A stretch of 64,000 nucleotides of DNA from CAVRXQ01 sp963849105 (GTDB taxonomy: Bacteria; Actinomycetota; Acidimicrobiia; Acidimicrobiales; Bog-793): contig CAWKGD010000006.1 of the NCBI GenBank assembly GCA_963849105.1, forward strand, positions 434,001 through 498,000. The letters run 5' to 3'. The number at the start of each line of letters is the position of its first letter. The stretch's first letter is position 1. Below the pieces are notes generated by a model. The model ran no database searches. It was not told the origin of the DNA and saw only the letters and a list, made by a program, of their open reading frames with translations. Positions 43,321 to 51,860 of the stretch are shown here, piece by piece. Made by a program: the position numbers and the translations under genes.

Positions 43321-44100
43321 ATGAAAATTGCCGTCTGCGTGAAGCAGATCCCCGATCCGGAAACTCCGATGGCGTACGACGCGACGTCGCACACCTTGGT
43401 GCGCGGCGGCGAGCTCACCTTTGATGACTCGGACTCGTACGGCGTCGAGATGGCTCTCCGGCTCGCCGCGCAGGCCGGCGATGCCGAAGTGACCGCCGTC
43501 TCGATGGCGCCGAACGGTTCGACCTCTGGCCTTCGCAGCGCGCTCGCAATGGGGGCCGCAAACGCGGTCTTGATATCGGACCCCGCTCTCGCCGAGTCCG
43601 ACGCGCTGTGCACTGCTCGCGTCCTCGCCGCGGCGATCTCGCGTCTTGGTGCCGCGCTCGTTGTGGCGGCGACCGAGTCGACAGACGGCTACACGGGGAC
43701 GGTGCCGGTCCAAATTGCGGAGATTCTCGGGTTTCCGGCGCTGAGCTACGTGCGCAAGGTCGAGCTGGACGCGGAAAGTTTGAAAGCGGAGCGTCAGACG
43801 GCCGAAGGCTTCGATGAGGTGGCGTGCGCCTTGCCCGCTGTGATTTCCGTGACCGCCGGCGTCGTCGAGGTGCGATATCCGACGTTCAAAGGAATCATGG
43901 GTGCACGGAGCAAGCCCGTCGAGACCTTGTCGCTCGCCGACCTCGAGATCGATGCGTCCTTGGTTGGTCGCAAGGGGGGACGCCAAGAAGTCGTTTCGAT
44001 CGAGGCCGCTCCGAGTCGCGCACGGGGGGAAATTCTCGAGAATGCCGCCGATCCGAGTGCAGAGATCGTCCAGAGACTGAAGACGTGGAAGGTGCTTTGA
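43321..44100 (+). CDS. etfB: Electron transfer flavoprotein beta subunit
   Basis: 259 aa. The N-terminus MKIAVCVKQIPDPET, the AMP-site segment ATESTDGYTGTVP and the recognition-loop region VEVRYPTFKGIMGARSKP mark EtfB. With EtfA it accepts electrons from acyl-CoA dehydrogenases and delivers them to the membrane quinone reductase, probably the EtfD-like protein encoded at 34575-36614. Confidence 0.95.
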   Translation: MKIAVCVKQIPDPETPMAYDATSHTLVRGGELTFDDSDSYGVEMALRLAAQAGDAEVTAVSMAPNGSTSGLRSALAMGAANAVLISDPALAESDALCTARVLAAAISRLGAALVVAATESTDGYTGTVPVQIAEILGFPALSYVRKVELDAESLKAERQTAEGFDEVACALPAVISVTAGVVEVRYPTFKGIMGARSKPVETLSLADLEIDASLVGRKGGRQEVVSIEAAPSRARGEILENAADPSAEIVQRLKTWKVL

Positions 44101-44101
44101 G

Positions 44102-45088
44102 GTGCCTGAGGAGCTGAGCGAGATCTGGGCGATCGTGGAACAACGCGACGGCCGCGTCGAGAGCGCGTCGCGAGAGATCGTGTCGGAGGCATCGCGGCGC
44201 GCGCGATCGGTGAGCGTGTTCGTCTGGGGTGCGGGAGCTCAGGACAGCGCGACCGAACTTGGCTCGCTCGGCGCGACGCGGGTCGGTGTGATTGGAGGGA
44301 GCAGTACAGAGCCCACGCCTCGGCAAATCTCGGTCGTTATCGCAGACCACGCGCGGAGCGCAGAATCGCCTGACGCGGTACTCGCGCCGATGAGCTACGA
44401 CGGTCGAGACATCTGCGCCCACCTCTCGGTGATGCTCGACCGCCCCGTGATCTCGAACGTCGTCGGTCTCAACCTTGTCGACGGAGCGTTGCAATCTCTC
44501 CACGAGATTCTCGGTGGTACCGAGATCGCGCGGGCGCGCATCACCGACGGGGGCTTGGGGATCTTCCTCGTACGCGCGAAGTCGTTCGCGGCGACCGAAG
44601 GCGCGTCGGCTCCGCCCGAGGTGATGGCGCTCGAGGTGCCGCAACCCGCAGAAGCGGATCGCGTCGAAGTGCTCGCGCACCACGTCGAGGAGCGCAGCGG
44701 GCCGCGCTTGGACGAAGCGACTGTCGTCGTCTCGGGTGGGCGCGGCCTCGGAGGGCCTGACCGTTACCGGCTGATCGAAGAGCTCGCGCAGCTTCTCGGC
44801 GCCGCGCCCGCCGCGTCGCGCGCGATCGTCGACGCCGGTTGGGTGCCGTACGCCTATCAGGTCGGACAGACGGGCAAAACCGTGAAACCCGAGGTCTACC
44901 TCGCTTTTGGGATCTCAGGAGCGATGCAGCACCTCGTCGGTATGAAAGGCGCGAAACACATCGTCGCGGTGAATAAGGATGCGAGCGCGCCGATCTTCGG
45001 ACTCGCTGATCTCGGAATCGTCGCCGACATCAGCGACGTCCTCCCGGCGCTCATCGAATCGGTGCGAAGAGAACGGGCAAAGCGCTGA
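44102..45088 (+). CDS. etfA: Electron transfer flavoprotein alpha subunit
   Basis: 328 aa, the FAD-binding partner of EtfB. The C-terminal FAD domain shows VVSGGRGLGGPDRYRLIEEL, AIVDAGWVPYAYQVGQTGKTV, YLAFGISGAMQHLVGM and AVNKDASAPIFGLADLGIVAD, all canonical. GTG 44102 follows the etfB stop by 1 nt. Confidence 0.95.
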   Translation: MPEELSEIWAIVEQRDGRVESASREIVSEASRRARSVSVFVWGAGAQDSATELGSLGATRVGVIGGSSTEPTPRQISVVIADHARSAESPDAVLAPMSYDGRDICAHLSVMLDRPVISNVVGLNLVDGALQSLHEILGGTEIARARITDGGLGIFLVRAKSFAATEGASAPPEVMALEVPQPAEADRVEVLAHHVEERSGPRLDEATVVVSGGRGLGGPDRYRLIEELAQLLGAAPAASRAIVDAGWVPYAYQVGQTGKTVKPEVYLAFGISGAMQHLVGMKGAKHIVAVNKDASAPIFGLADLGIVADISDVLPALIESVRRERAKR

Positions 45089-45224
45089 CCGGCTCTCGCC
45101 CCGCACAGCCTCCCCATCTGCGTGTTCACTATGCTGCCGTCTCGGCGACCGTGCCCAGGTCCGTGAGCGTGCCTGGCGCGCGCCGCTTCGAGAGCGCTGT
45201 CAGGGAACGAAGCGAGACCGCCTG

Positions 45225-47048
45225 ATGCCTGGGATGGGGAACGGCCTTCGGGCCAGCAATCCGACCATCATCTCGGCGTTTGAATCGGCGCTTCTGCGTC
45301 AGGCGCTCGTCGTCGCGCTGATCCTCGTTCTACTCGCGGTCGCTTGGCGCTTTCTGCGTGAGGCGCGCCTCAAGAGTGCAGACGGATCCGCCAGCCGCTA
45401 CGCGGACGACCTCGATCCAGAACCGGCCGCGCGGCGGGTGTTGCGTTATGGATTCGCGCTGTTGTGGCTCCTCGACGGCTTTTTGCAACTGCAGCCGAAC
45501 ATGCCGCTCGGGATGCCGTCCAACGTCATCACGCCAGCCGCGTCGACGTCGCCACTTTGGGTCCGCCATCTCGTCAACGTCGGTGTCACGATTTGGAACA
45601 ACCACCCGATCCAGGCCGCGACCTCGGCGGTGTGGATCCAACTCGGCATTGGTGCCTTGCTGCTCGCGGCGCCTCGCGGCAGGTGGTCACGCTTCGCCGG
45701 TGTTGCGAGCGTTGCTTGGGGACTCGTCGTGTGGGTATTCGGAGAGGCGTTCGGGCAGATCTTCGCCCCCGGGGCGTCGTGGCTATTCGGTGCACCCGGT
45801 GCTGTCCTCATCTATGTGGTCGCGGGCGTATTGATCGCGTTGCCCGAGCGCGCCTTTTCTAGTCGCCTGCTCTCGCGCGGTTGGATCCGCCTGAGCGGCG
45901 TCTACCTCCTCGGCATGGCGCTCCTCCAGGCGTGGCCCGGTCGCGGCTTCTGGGTCGGCGCAGCGTCGGCGCGCCACAGCACCGGCCAGATCGCGTCGAT
46001 GGCGAGTCAGATGAAGGCGACGCCGCAGCCCGGTGTGTTCTCTCGACTTGTCGCCGACTTCGGGCAATTCGACGTGCACAACGCCTTTGCCGTGAACTTG
46101 TTTGTCGTCGTCGCACTCGCCGCGGTTGGCGTCGTCTTTCTGAGCGGTTACCGGCCGCTGTTGTTGCCTGCTGTCATCGCGTTCAGTGTCCTCGCCGCCG
46201 CGGCGTGGGTTCTCGTACAGGATCTCGGGTTCTTCGGTGGAGTGGGAACCGATCCGAACAGCATGATCCCGACGGTGCTGCTCGTCGTCGGAGGCTATGT
46301 CGCGCTGACCCATGTTCCCCAAGAAGCCGAAGCGATCGTGCCCGCGCCGACGACGCCGTCCCTTTCTTGGCGGGAACGACTCAGCCCGTCGTATGCGATG
46401 CGTTCTTTGTGCGCGCTCGGCGCGTTCGGCGTCGTCTTGCTCGGAGCGGCGCCGATGGCGGTGGCGTCAACGAACTCGCAGGCTGACCCGATCATCGCCA
46501 AGGCAGTAGCGGGCTCGCCGGATTTCGTCGACACACCCGCGTCGGTGTTCCGACTTACCGATCAGTTTGGTCGTTCTGTCTCGCTCGCTTCGTTCCGCGG
46601 TCGTGTGGTCGTTTTGACCTTCCTCGACCCGGTTTGCACCTCAGATTGCCCGCTCATCGCCCAAGAAATGCGAGCGGCGGATCAGATGCTCGGCAAAACC
46701 GCGCTGAAGGCAGAGTTCATCTCTGTCGTCGCGAACCCTGTCTTTCACTCCGTCGCCGACGTCCAGGCGTTCGATCGTCAGGAATCGCTCACGCACCTCA
46801 CGAACTGGCTCTTTCTCACGGGATCGGTCTCGCAGTTGACGGCGGTGTGGAACGACTACGGCATCCAAGCGTTGGTTGAGCCCGCTGGGGCGATGATCGG
46901 CCACTCCGAGCTGTTCTACGTGATCGATCCGTCCGGACACACTCGCTATGTGTTGCCGGCCGATCCCGGACCCGGCAACTCGTCGTCACAATCGTCTTTC
47001 GCGTTCCTGCTGTCGAGCGAGGTGCGCACGCTCGCGTCGTCGAGCTGA
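45225..47048 (+). CDS. Membrane domain-SCO1/SenC thioredoxin-like fusion protein
   Basis: 607 aa in two parts. Residues 1-400 hold 9-10 transmembrane helices, with LLWLLDGFLQLQPNMPLGMPS and WVFGEAFGQIFAPGASWLFG, a membrane family common in actinobacteria and DoxX-like in feel. Residues about 415-607 form an exported SCO1/SenC domain with C471 and C475 (DPVCTSDCPL) and H560 (IGHSELFYVIDP), the three copper ligands of SCO1. It may deliver copper or thiol equivalents to cytochrome oxidase or another cuproprotein. SCO proteins normally have a single anchor, so the large membrane part is unusual. ATG 45225 begins the first hydrophobic region. Confidence 0.75.
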   Translation: MPGMGNGLRASNPTIISAFESALLRQALVVALILVLLAVAWRFLREARLKSADGSASRYADDLDPEPAARRVLRYGFALLWLLDGFLQLQPNMPLGMPSNVITPAASTSPLWVRHLVNVGVTIWNNHPIQAATSAVWIQLGIGALLLAAPRGRWSRFAGVASVAWGLVVWVFGEAFGQIFAPGASWLFGAPGAVLIYVVAGVLIALPERAFSSRLLSRGWIRLSGVYLLGMALLQAWPGRGFWVGAASARHSTGQIASMASQMKATPQPGVFSRLVADFGQFDVHNAFAVNLFVVVALAAVGVVFLSGYRPLLLPAVIAFSVLAAAAWVLVQDLGFFGGVGTDPNSMIPTVLLVVGGYVALTHVPQEAEAIVPAPTTPSLSWRERLSPSYAMRSLCALGAFGVVLLGAAPMAVASTNSQADPIIAKAVAGSPDFVDTPASVFRLTDQFGRSVSLASFRGRVVVLTFLDPVCTSDCPLIAQEMRAADQMLGKTALKAEFISVVANPVFHSVADVQAFDRQESLTHLTNWLFLTGSVSQLTAVWNDYGIQALVEPAGAMIGHSELFYVIDPSGHTRYVLPADPGPGNSSSQSSFAFLLSSEVRTLASSS

Positions 47049-47058
47049 GTACGAGCGC

Positions 47059-48228
47059 GTGTTCGCGGAGAACTCTCTGTTTCGCGTGCCGTGCGCGCTC
47101 GCCGCTTGCCTCTTAGCGGTGCTCGTCATCGTCATGTCTGCGCCGGGCGCCTCGCCGGCGTCAGAGAACCCCCCGGTACCTTCGTTCGCGACTTCGGTCT
47201 CGATCGATGGGTCGACCTATTCCGCGATCCCGATGGGCGACCTCGGCGATGACCTGAACACGTTCTGGCAATTGTTTCGATTGCCGGCTGGGGCGACGCG
47301 CTGGACGCTCGACACGCCGACCGGGATCGCCGACAACGGCGGTCTCGTGATCGAAGGTGGATCGCCGTCAGCGTTGGCGGTCGCGATCCGGCCGAGCGAT
47401 CTCCTCACCTTCACGCCGATCGCCGTTAGCGGCGCGCGGTCGAGCTGGACGAACGGCGGACTCATCCCGGGCGCGGTGATCGGCGCGCCGAATGCCTTCG
47501 TCGGTACGAGTGCCGTCGAATTCGCGGCGGTGGACACGAGCGACGGTGCGGTGCTGCGATCGAAAGACGGCGGGTCCAACTGGACGAGGATCGCCTCTGG
47601 AGCATCGTTGACTTATGTTGCCGCCGGCAGCTGTCAGGTGCGCGGCGTGCGCGCGCTCGCGACGGATGCGGGGCCGACCCTGTATGCCGGGACGAGCTGC
47701 TCGGAAGGAAACCGCGCCGGCATCTTCGAGTTCTCCGGCTCTTCATGGCGCGACGTCGGACCGAATCTCGGAGCACTCGGTCACGGCGCGTCGCGCAGGG
47801 TGCTCACCCTTTCCTCTTCTCCTCGATCGCTCGTAGCGATGATCGCGACGACCTCGGATTCCACGACGCGATTGGTCTTCGCGCGGTCTTCGTCGAACGG
47901 CGCCTCATGGGCGACGACCTCGCTTCGGCTTCCTCCGTCTGTTTTCATCGTGTCGGCTGGCACGATCAGTGGCACTGGGGCGTACGTGGTCTGGCGAAAG
48001 AACGGACTCTTCGCGGCGATTTCCTCGCCAAATGGCCACTGGTCGAGCTTGCCGGAATTGCCCGGCACGGCGTGGACGCTCGCTTTCCCACAGGGTTTGT
48101 CGGGGGCGATCGAGGCGCTCGGCGGACGTCTCTCGACCTTCAACGCATGGCGACTCGACCTCAGCACTTCACATTGGTCGCAATTCCAAACGATCGCGGT
48201 CCCGATCATTTACGGGTCGTCATCGTGA
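47059..48228 (+). CDS. Secreted protein with sialidase/BNR-like repeats, unknown function
   Basis: 389 aa. A signal peptide (VPCALAACLLAVLVIVMSAPGASPA) is followed by an all-beta-looking Ser/Thr/Gly-rich domain. SKDGGSNWTRIAS and SSNGASWATTSL are Asp-box (BNR)-like turns, suggesting a beta-propeller. Two cysteines in CQVRG and GTSCSEG could pair. No catalytic residues are identifiable. It starts 10 nt after the SCO1 fusion gene, so the pair may be co-expressed at the cell surface. GTG 47059 was chosen. Confidence 0.65.
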   Translation: MFAENSLFRVPCALAACLLAVLVIVMSAPGASPASENPPVPSFATSVSIDGSTYSAIPMGDLGDDLNTFWQLFRLPAGATRWTLDTPTGIADNGGLVIEGGSPSALAVAIRPSDLLTFTPIAVSGARSSWTNGGLIPGAVIGAPNAFVGTSAVEFAAVDTSDGAVLRSKDGGSNWTRIASGASLTYVAAGSCQVRGVRALATDAGPTLYAGTSCSEGNRAGIFEFSGSSWRDVGPNLGALGHGASRRVLTLSSSPRSLVAMIATTSDSTTRLVFARSSSNGASWATTSLRLPPSVFIVSAGTISGTGAYVVWRKNGLFAAISSPNGHWSSLPELPGTAWTLAFPQGLSGAIEALGGRLSTFNAWRLDLSTSHWSQFQTIAVPIIYGSSS

Positions 48229-48254
48229 GCGGCGCCGCTCGGTCCCTCAGCCGA

Positions 48255-48280
48255 GGAAGTGCCGCAAGCACACCGGGGTA
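48255..48280 (+). promoter_or_regulatory. Possible SigR-type promoter before the sigma factor gene
   Basis: GGAAG (48255-48259), an 18-bp spacer, then GTA (48278-48280). The SigR/SigH consensus is GGAAT-N18-GTT, so each box differs by one base while the spacing is exact. Transcription would begin only a few bases before GTG 48291. Autoregulation is usual for this family; the site is tentative. Confidence 0.3.
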
Positions 48281-48290
48281 GTCTTCGCGC

Positions 48291-48863
48291 GTGGCCGACC
48301 AGGCGCGATTCGTCGATGACGCGATGGAGTTCATGCCGTCGCTGTACAGCGCGGCGATGCGCATGACCCGCAACCCCGCCGACGCCGAAGACCTGGTCCA
48401 AGAGACGTATTTGAAGGCGTATCGCGGCTACGGATCCTTCCAAGCGGGCACGAACCTGAAGGCGTGGCTGTACCGGATCCTCACGAACACCTTCATTAAT
48501 TCGTACCGCTCGAAGTCGCGCCGCCCCGCGGAATCCGACGTAGCGGACGTTGAGGAGCTCTACCTCTACCACCGCCTCATAGGAGATGGCGTGTCGTCGT
48601 CTGGGCGATCCGCTGAGGACGTCGCGCTCGAACAGTTCACCGACGACGAGGTGAAAGCTGCGATCGAGTCGCTTCCCGAAGCGTTCCGCATGACGGTGCT
48701 CTTGGCCGATGTCGAAGGCTTCTCGTACAAGGAGATCGCCGAGATCACCGACGTCCCGATCGGCACGGTGATGAGCCGGCTACACCGCGGAAGAGGAGCG
48801 CTCCAAAAGGCGTTGCATGAATACGGGGCGAGACGCGGGTTTGTGGAAGCAGAGCGGGTATGA
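48291..48863 (+). CDS. sigR: ECF sigma factor, SigR/SigH-type
   Basis: 190 aa. Region 2 shows FMPSLYSAAMRMTRNPADAEDLVQETYLKAY and FQAGTNLKAWLYRILTNTFIN; region 4 shows ALEQFTDDEVKAAIESLP and GFSYKEIAEITDVPIGTVMSRLHRGR. This pattern, with the acidic insert between regions 2 and 4, matches the thiol-oxidative-stress sigma SigR (SigH in mycobacteria). It is followed by its likely redox-sensing anti-sigma. The start is GTG 48291. Confidence 0.9.
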   Translation: MADQARFVDDAMEFMPSLYSAAMRMTRNPADAEDLVQETYLKAYRGYGSFQAGTNLKAWLYRILTNTFINSYRSKSRRPAESDVADVEELYLYHRLIGDGVSSSGRSAEDVALEQFTDDEVKAAIESLPEAFRMTVLLADVEGFSYKEIAEITDVPIGTVMSRLHRGRGALQKALHEYGARRGFVEAERV

Positions 48864-48941
48864 CTGATAGTCGGGATGGGGGCGTGCCCCGGTCTAAGAA
48901 GAATCACCGGGGGGCGATGCGGTGAGGAAGGTGGGGGAGGA

Positions 48942-49220
48942 ATGACTGATCAGGTGAGCGACGCGAGCGCGACCGCTGAGCTCGATTGCACCGAGACGGT
49001 CCGACGGCTCTACGACTTCCTTGACGGTGAGCTGACCGAGGAGCGCCGCCAGAAGATCCGCATTCATCTCGACCATTGCGGCCCCTGCGAGGAAGTGTTC
49101 GAGTTCCAAGCCGAGCTGCGCAGGGTGATCGCTGACCGCTGCAAAGACCGTGTCCCCGACCAGCTGCGACATCGGATCGCCGAGGCGATCGACCACGAAC
49201 GGCTGAACCCGACGAGCTGA
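48942..49220 (+). CDS. rsrA: Zinc-binding redox-sensing anti-sigma factor, RsrA-like
   Basis: 92 aa. The ZAS motif is HLDHCGPC: H42, C46, C49, plus C16 upstream. The spacing equals that of Streptomyces RsrA (C11, H37, C41, C44) shifted by five. In RsrA, oxidation forms a disulfide, expels zinc and frees SigR. ATG 48942 follows GGGGGAGGA, an ideal ribosome site; the open frame to 48876 is not needed. It lies 78 nt after sigR. Confidence 0.9.
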   Translation: MTDQVSDASATAELDCTETVRRLYDFLDGELTEERRQKIRIHLDHCGPCEEVFEFQAELRRVIADRCKDRVPDQLRHRIAEAIDHERLNPTS

Positions 49221-49234
49221 GCGCGCGCCGCCTC

Positions 49235-50332
49235 GTGGAATCATCCGACTCCGAACACGCGGCGGACCCCGTCGCCTGGGACGTGGCATTGCGCATCGTC
49301 AATGAGATCGGCCGGTTCCAGACACCGCTCGACCTCAGCACGGAGCGCGCCCTCGATCAGGACTTCCAGGAAGCGACGGCGCTTGCCGAAGGACTGGTCG
49401 AAGAAGCGACCGGTTTGCATTCGGCGTTCGGTCCCACCCGCTCGGTCGTGATCGACCGCGCCGGGTGGGCGGAAGCGAACGTCGGGTCGCTGAGGCGCCT
49501 CCTCGCCCCCGTCGGGCGCAAGCTCGCCGAGTCGGATATGGCACAGCGCCGCGCGCTCTCGCCGGCGGCGAGGGTGGCAGCCGGTGTCGAGATTGGCGCG
49601 CTGTTGGGGTGGATGTCCTCGCGGGTCCTCGGTCAGTACGACTTGATGCCGAATGACGCCGACCTCACCGGTGGGCTCGTCTACTTCGTCGGCCCCAACG
49701 TCGTCTCACTTGAGCGTCGTTTTGGATTCGACCCCCGTCAGTTCCGGTTGTGGCTCGCACTGCACGAAGTGACGCACCGCCTCCAGTTCACGGGCGTCGA
49801 TTGGATGCGCGGGCACTTCACCGGGCTCGTCGAGCGCGGAACCTCGAGCGGACTGCCGGACGTCGGCGAGGTGATCGCCGGCTTGCGGCGCGCTTTTTCC
49901 GAATTTTGGGAAGGGATGAACCCGTTGGCCGACGGCGGCGTCGTCGGACTGATCGCGTCGTCCGAGCAGCTCGCCACCTTGCGCGACGCTCAGGCACTGA
50001 TGAGCTTGCTCGAGGGCCATGCCGAAGTCGTGATGTCGAAGGCCGGACCGGATGCCGTCCCCGACGCACAGCGCTTCGCGCAGGTGCTCGCCGAGCGTCG
50101 GGCGAGTGCGAAGGGCATCGTGAAGCTCGCGCAACAGGCGCTCGGCATCGAGGCGAAGCTCCGCCAATACGCCGACGGCAGCCGGTTCATCTCCGCCGTC
50201 GAGACGGCGGGCGGACAGGACCTATTCGCACGGGTGTGGGAGTCGTCGGAGATGCTGCCGAGTCTCGAAGAGATTCGCGCGCCAGACCGCTGGATCGCGC
50301 GGGCGACGGGCGTCTCGAGCACGAGCGGATAG
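49235..50332 (+). CDS. Zinc-dependent metalloprotease-like protein, DUF2342 family
   Basis: 365 aa. HEVTH (in LALHEVTHRLQF) is a zincin motif, and EGHAEVVM further on could supply the third ligand; both are features of the actinobacterial DUF2342 group, sometimes labelled F420-biosynthesis-associated. Mostly helical and cytoplasmic. In many actinobacteria it sits next to tilS-hpt, as it does here (4 nt upstream of tilS). Substrate unknown. The start is GTG 49235. Confidence 0.85.
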   Translation: MESSDSEHAADPVAWDVALRIVNEIGRFQTPLDLSTERALDQDFQEATALAEGLVEEATGLHSAFGPTRSVVIDRAGWAEANVGSLRRLLAPVGRKLAESDMAQRRALSPAARVAAGVEIGALLGWMSSRVLGQYDLMPNDADLTGGLVYFVGPNVVSLERRFGFDPRQFRLWLALHEVTHRLQFTGVDWMRGHFTGLVERGTSSGLPDVGEVIAGLRRAFSEFWEGMNPLADGGVVGLIASSEQLATLRDAQALMSLLEGHAEVVMSKAGPDAVPDAQRFAQVLAERRASAKGIVKLAQQALGIEAKLRQYADGSRFISAVETAGGQDLFARVWESSEMLPSLEEIRAPDRWIARATGVSSTSG

Positions 50333-50336
50333 CGGG

Positions 50337-51212
50337 TTGCTTTCGGATCAGGCCGCGGCGCTGCTCGAACGCTGCGCGTTCCCGTCGCCGGGAAGCGAAC
50401 TCGCCTGCGCCGTCTCGGGCGGCCCGGACTCGCTTGCCCTGATGATCCTCGCAGTTGCCGCCGGCTGTCGGGTGACCGCGTACCACGTCGACCACGGTCT
50501 GCGCTCCGGATCTGCGGCGGAAGCCGACGTCGTGCGCCGCAACGCCGACGCGGTCGGCGCCGCGTTCGTCGCGCTGCGCGTCGAAGTCGCGCCGGGCGCG
50601 AACTTGGAAGCGCGCGCCCGCACGGCCCGATTTTCCGCACTGCCCCCTGAGGTCGCAACCGGTCACACCGCTGATGACCAGGTCGAGACCGTGTTGCTCA
50701 ACCTCGTGCGCGGTGCGGGAGCGGACGGCCTTGTCGGCATGCGACTCGGACCCCGCCATCCGATCCTGCGGTTGCGCCGCGAAGAGACCGAGCGACTCGT
50801 CGGATCGTTGCGGCTCGAAGTCGTCCGCGACCCGTCGAATCGCGACCGCGCCTTGCGGAGAAACCGCATCCGCATTGAGGTCCTGCCGCTTCTGTCCGAG
50901 ATTGGCTCCCGCGACGTCGTCGCGGTCATCTCGCGCCAGTGCGAGCTCCTCGCCGACGAAGTCGCGTTACTCGACTCGCTCGCGTCGGCGATCGACGCGA
51001 CAGATGTGAAGCAGCTCGCCGCCGCTCCCGTCGCGCTGGCGCGGCGCTCCGTGCGCACTTGGCTGAAGGTTCTCGGCGACTCCGCGTTGCCACCCGACTC
51101 GGCGACGGTCGAGCGGGTTCTTTCCGTAGCGCGTGGCGACGCGCTGGCGTGTGAGATCTCGGGCGGAGTGCGCATCCGTCGCCATCAGGGTCGACTTGTT
51201 GCGAGCGGATAG
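50337..51212 (+). CDS. tilS: tRNA(Ile)-lysidine synthase
   Basis: 291 aa, the short actinobacterial-type TilS. The PP-loop SGGPDS lies at 27-32, with YHVDHGLR and GHTADDQVETVLLNLVRGAG further on. It ATP-dependently adds lysine to C34 of tRNA-Ile(CAU) so that it reads AUA. RRNRIRIEVLPLL is the usual post-catalytic helix. TTG 50337 is used; no ATG lies nearby. Confidence 0.92.
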   Translation: MLSDQAAALLERCAFPSPGSELACAVSGGPDSLALMILAVAAGCRVTAYHVDHGLRSGSAAEADVVRRNADAVGAAFVALRVEVAPGANLEARARTARFSALPPEVATGHTADDQVETVLLNLVRGAGADGLVGMRLGPRHPILRLRREETERLVGSLRLEVVRDPSNRDRALRRNRIRIEVLPLLSEIGSRDVVAVISRQCELLADEVALLDSLASAIDATDVKQLAAAPVALARRSVRTWLKVLGDSALPPDSATVERVLSVARGDALACEISGGVRIRRHQGRLVASG

Positions 51213-51287
51213 GTGTCGGCGCGCGTCGCCCGTGGCCGAGGCGAGTCGGAAATCGAACGTTGACGTCGACCTATTAGGGTCGAACCG

Positions 51288-51860
51288 ATGCCAGGGGATC
51301 TGAACGCCGACAGCGCCGTGCCGCACGGGGTCGAGCTCGGGCGGGTCCTCATCTCGAAGGATGAGATCGCGAAGCGCGTCGGTGAGCTCGGTGCCGAGAT
51401 CACCCTGGACTACGAGGGTCGCCCGCCGCTGCTCATCGGAGTGCTGAAGGGCGCCTTCGTCTTCATGGCGGATCTCGCCCGCGCGATCGCCCTTCCCGTC
51501 GAAATGGACTTCATGGCCGTCTCGTCCTACGGGACGGCGACGAAGACGAGCGGCATCGTCCGCATCGTGAAGGACTTGGACGTCGATCTCGTCGACCGCC
51601 ACGTGCTCATCGTCGAAGACATCGTCGACAGCGGCCTCACGCTCTCGTATTTGAAGCGAGGACTCTTCGCGCAGGGACCAGCGAGTCTCGAAGTGTGCGC
51701 CTTGCTTCTAAAGACGGGTCTGCAGCGCGTTGATCTGAAAATCGCCTACGTCGGCTTCGAAATCCCGCCGGACTTCGTCGTCGGCTACGGCCTCGACGTC
51801 GCGGAGCGTTACCGCAACCTCCCCGACGTCCGACTCATGAAGGGAGCGCCGATCGAATGA
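51288..51860 (+). CDS. hpt: Hypoxanthine-guanine phosphoribosyltransferase
   Basis: 190 aa. The PRPP loop VLIVEDIVDSGLTL and the flexible-loop region MAVSSYGTATKTSG are canonical; VGYGLDVAERYRNLP closes the purine site. It salvages hypoxanthine and guanine to IMP and GMP. Its stop overlaps the folE start (ATGA). In most actinobacteria ftsH stands between hpt and folE; here it is absent. Confidence 0.95.
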   Translation: MPGDLNADSAVPHGVELGRVLISKDEIAKRVGELGAEITLDYEGRPPLLIGVLKGAFVFMADLARAIALPVEMDFMAVSSYGTATKTSGIVRIVKDLDVDLVDRHVLIVEDIVDSGLTLSYLKRGLFAQGPASLEVCALLLKTGLQRVDLKIAYVGFEIPPDFVVGYGLDVAERYRNLPDVRLMKGAPIE

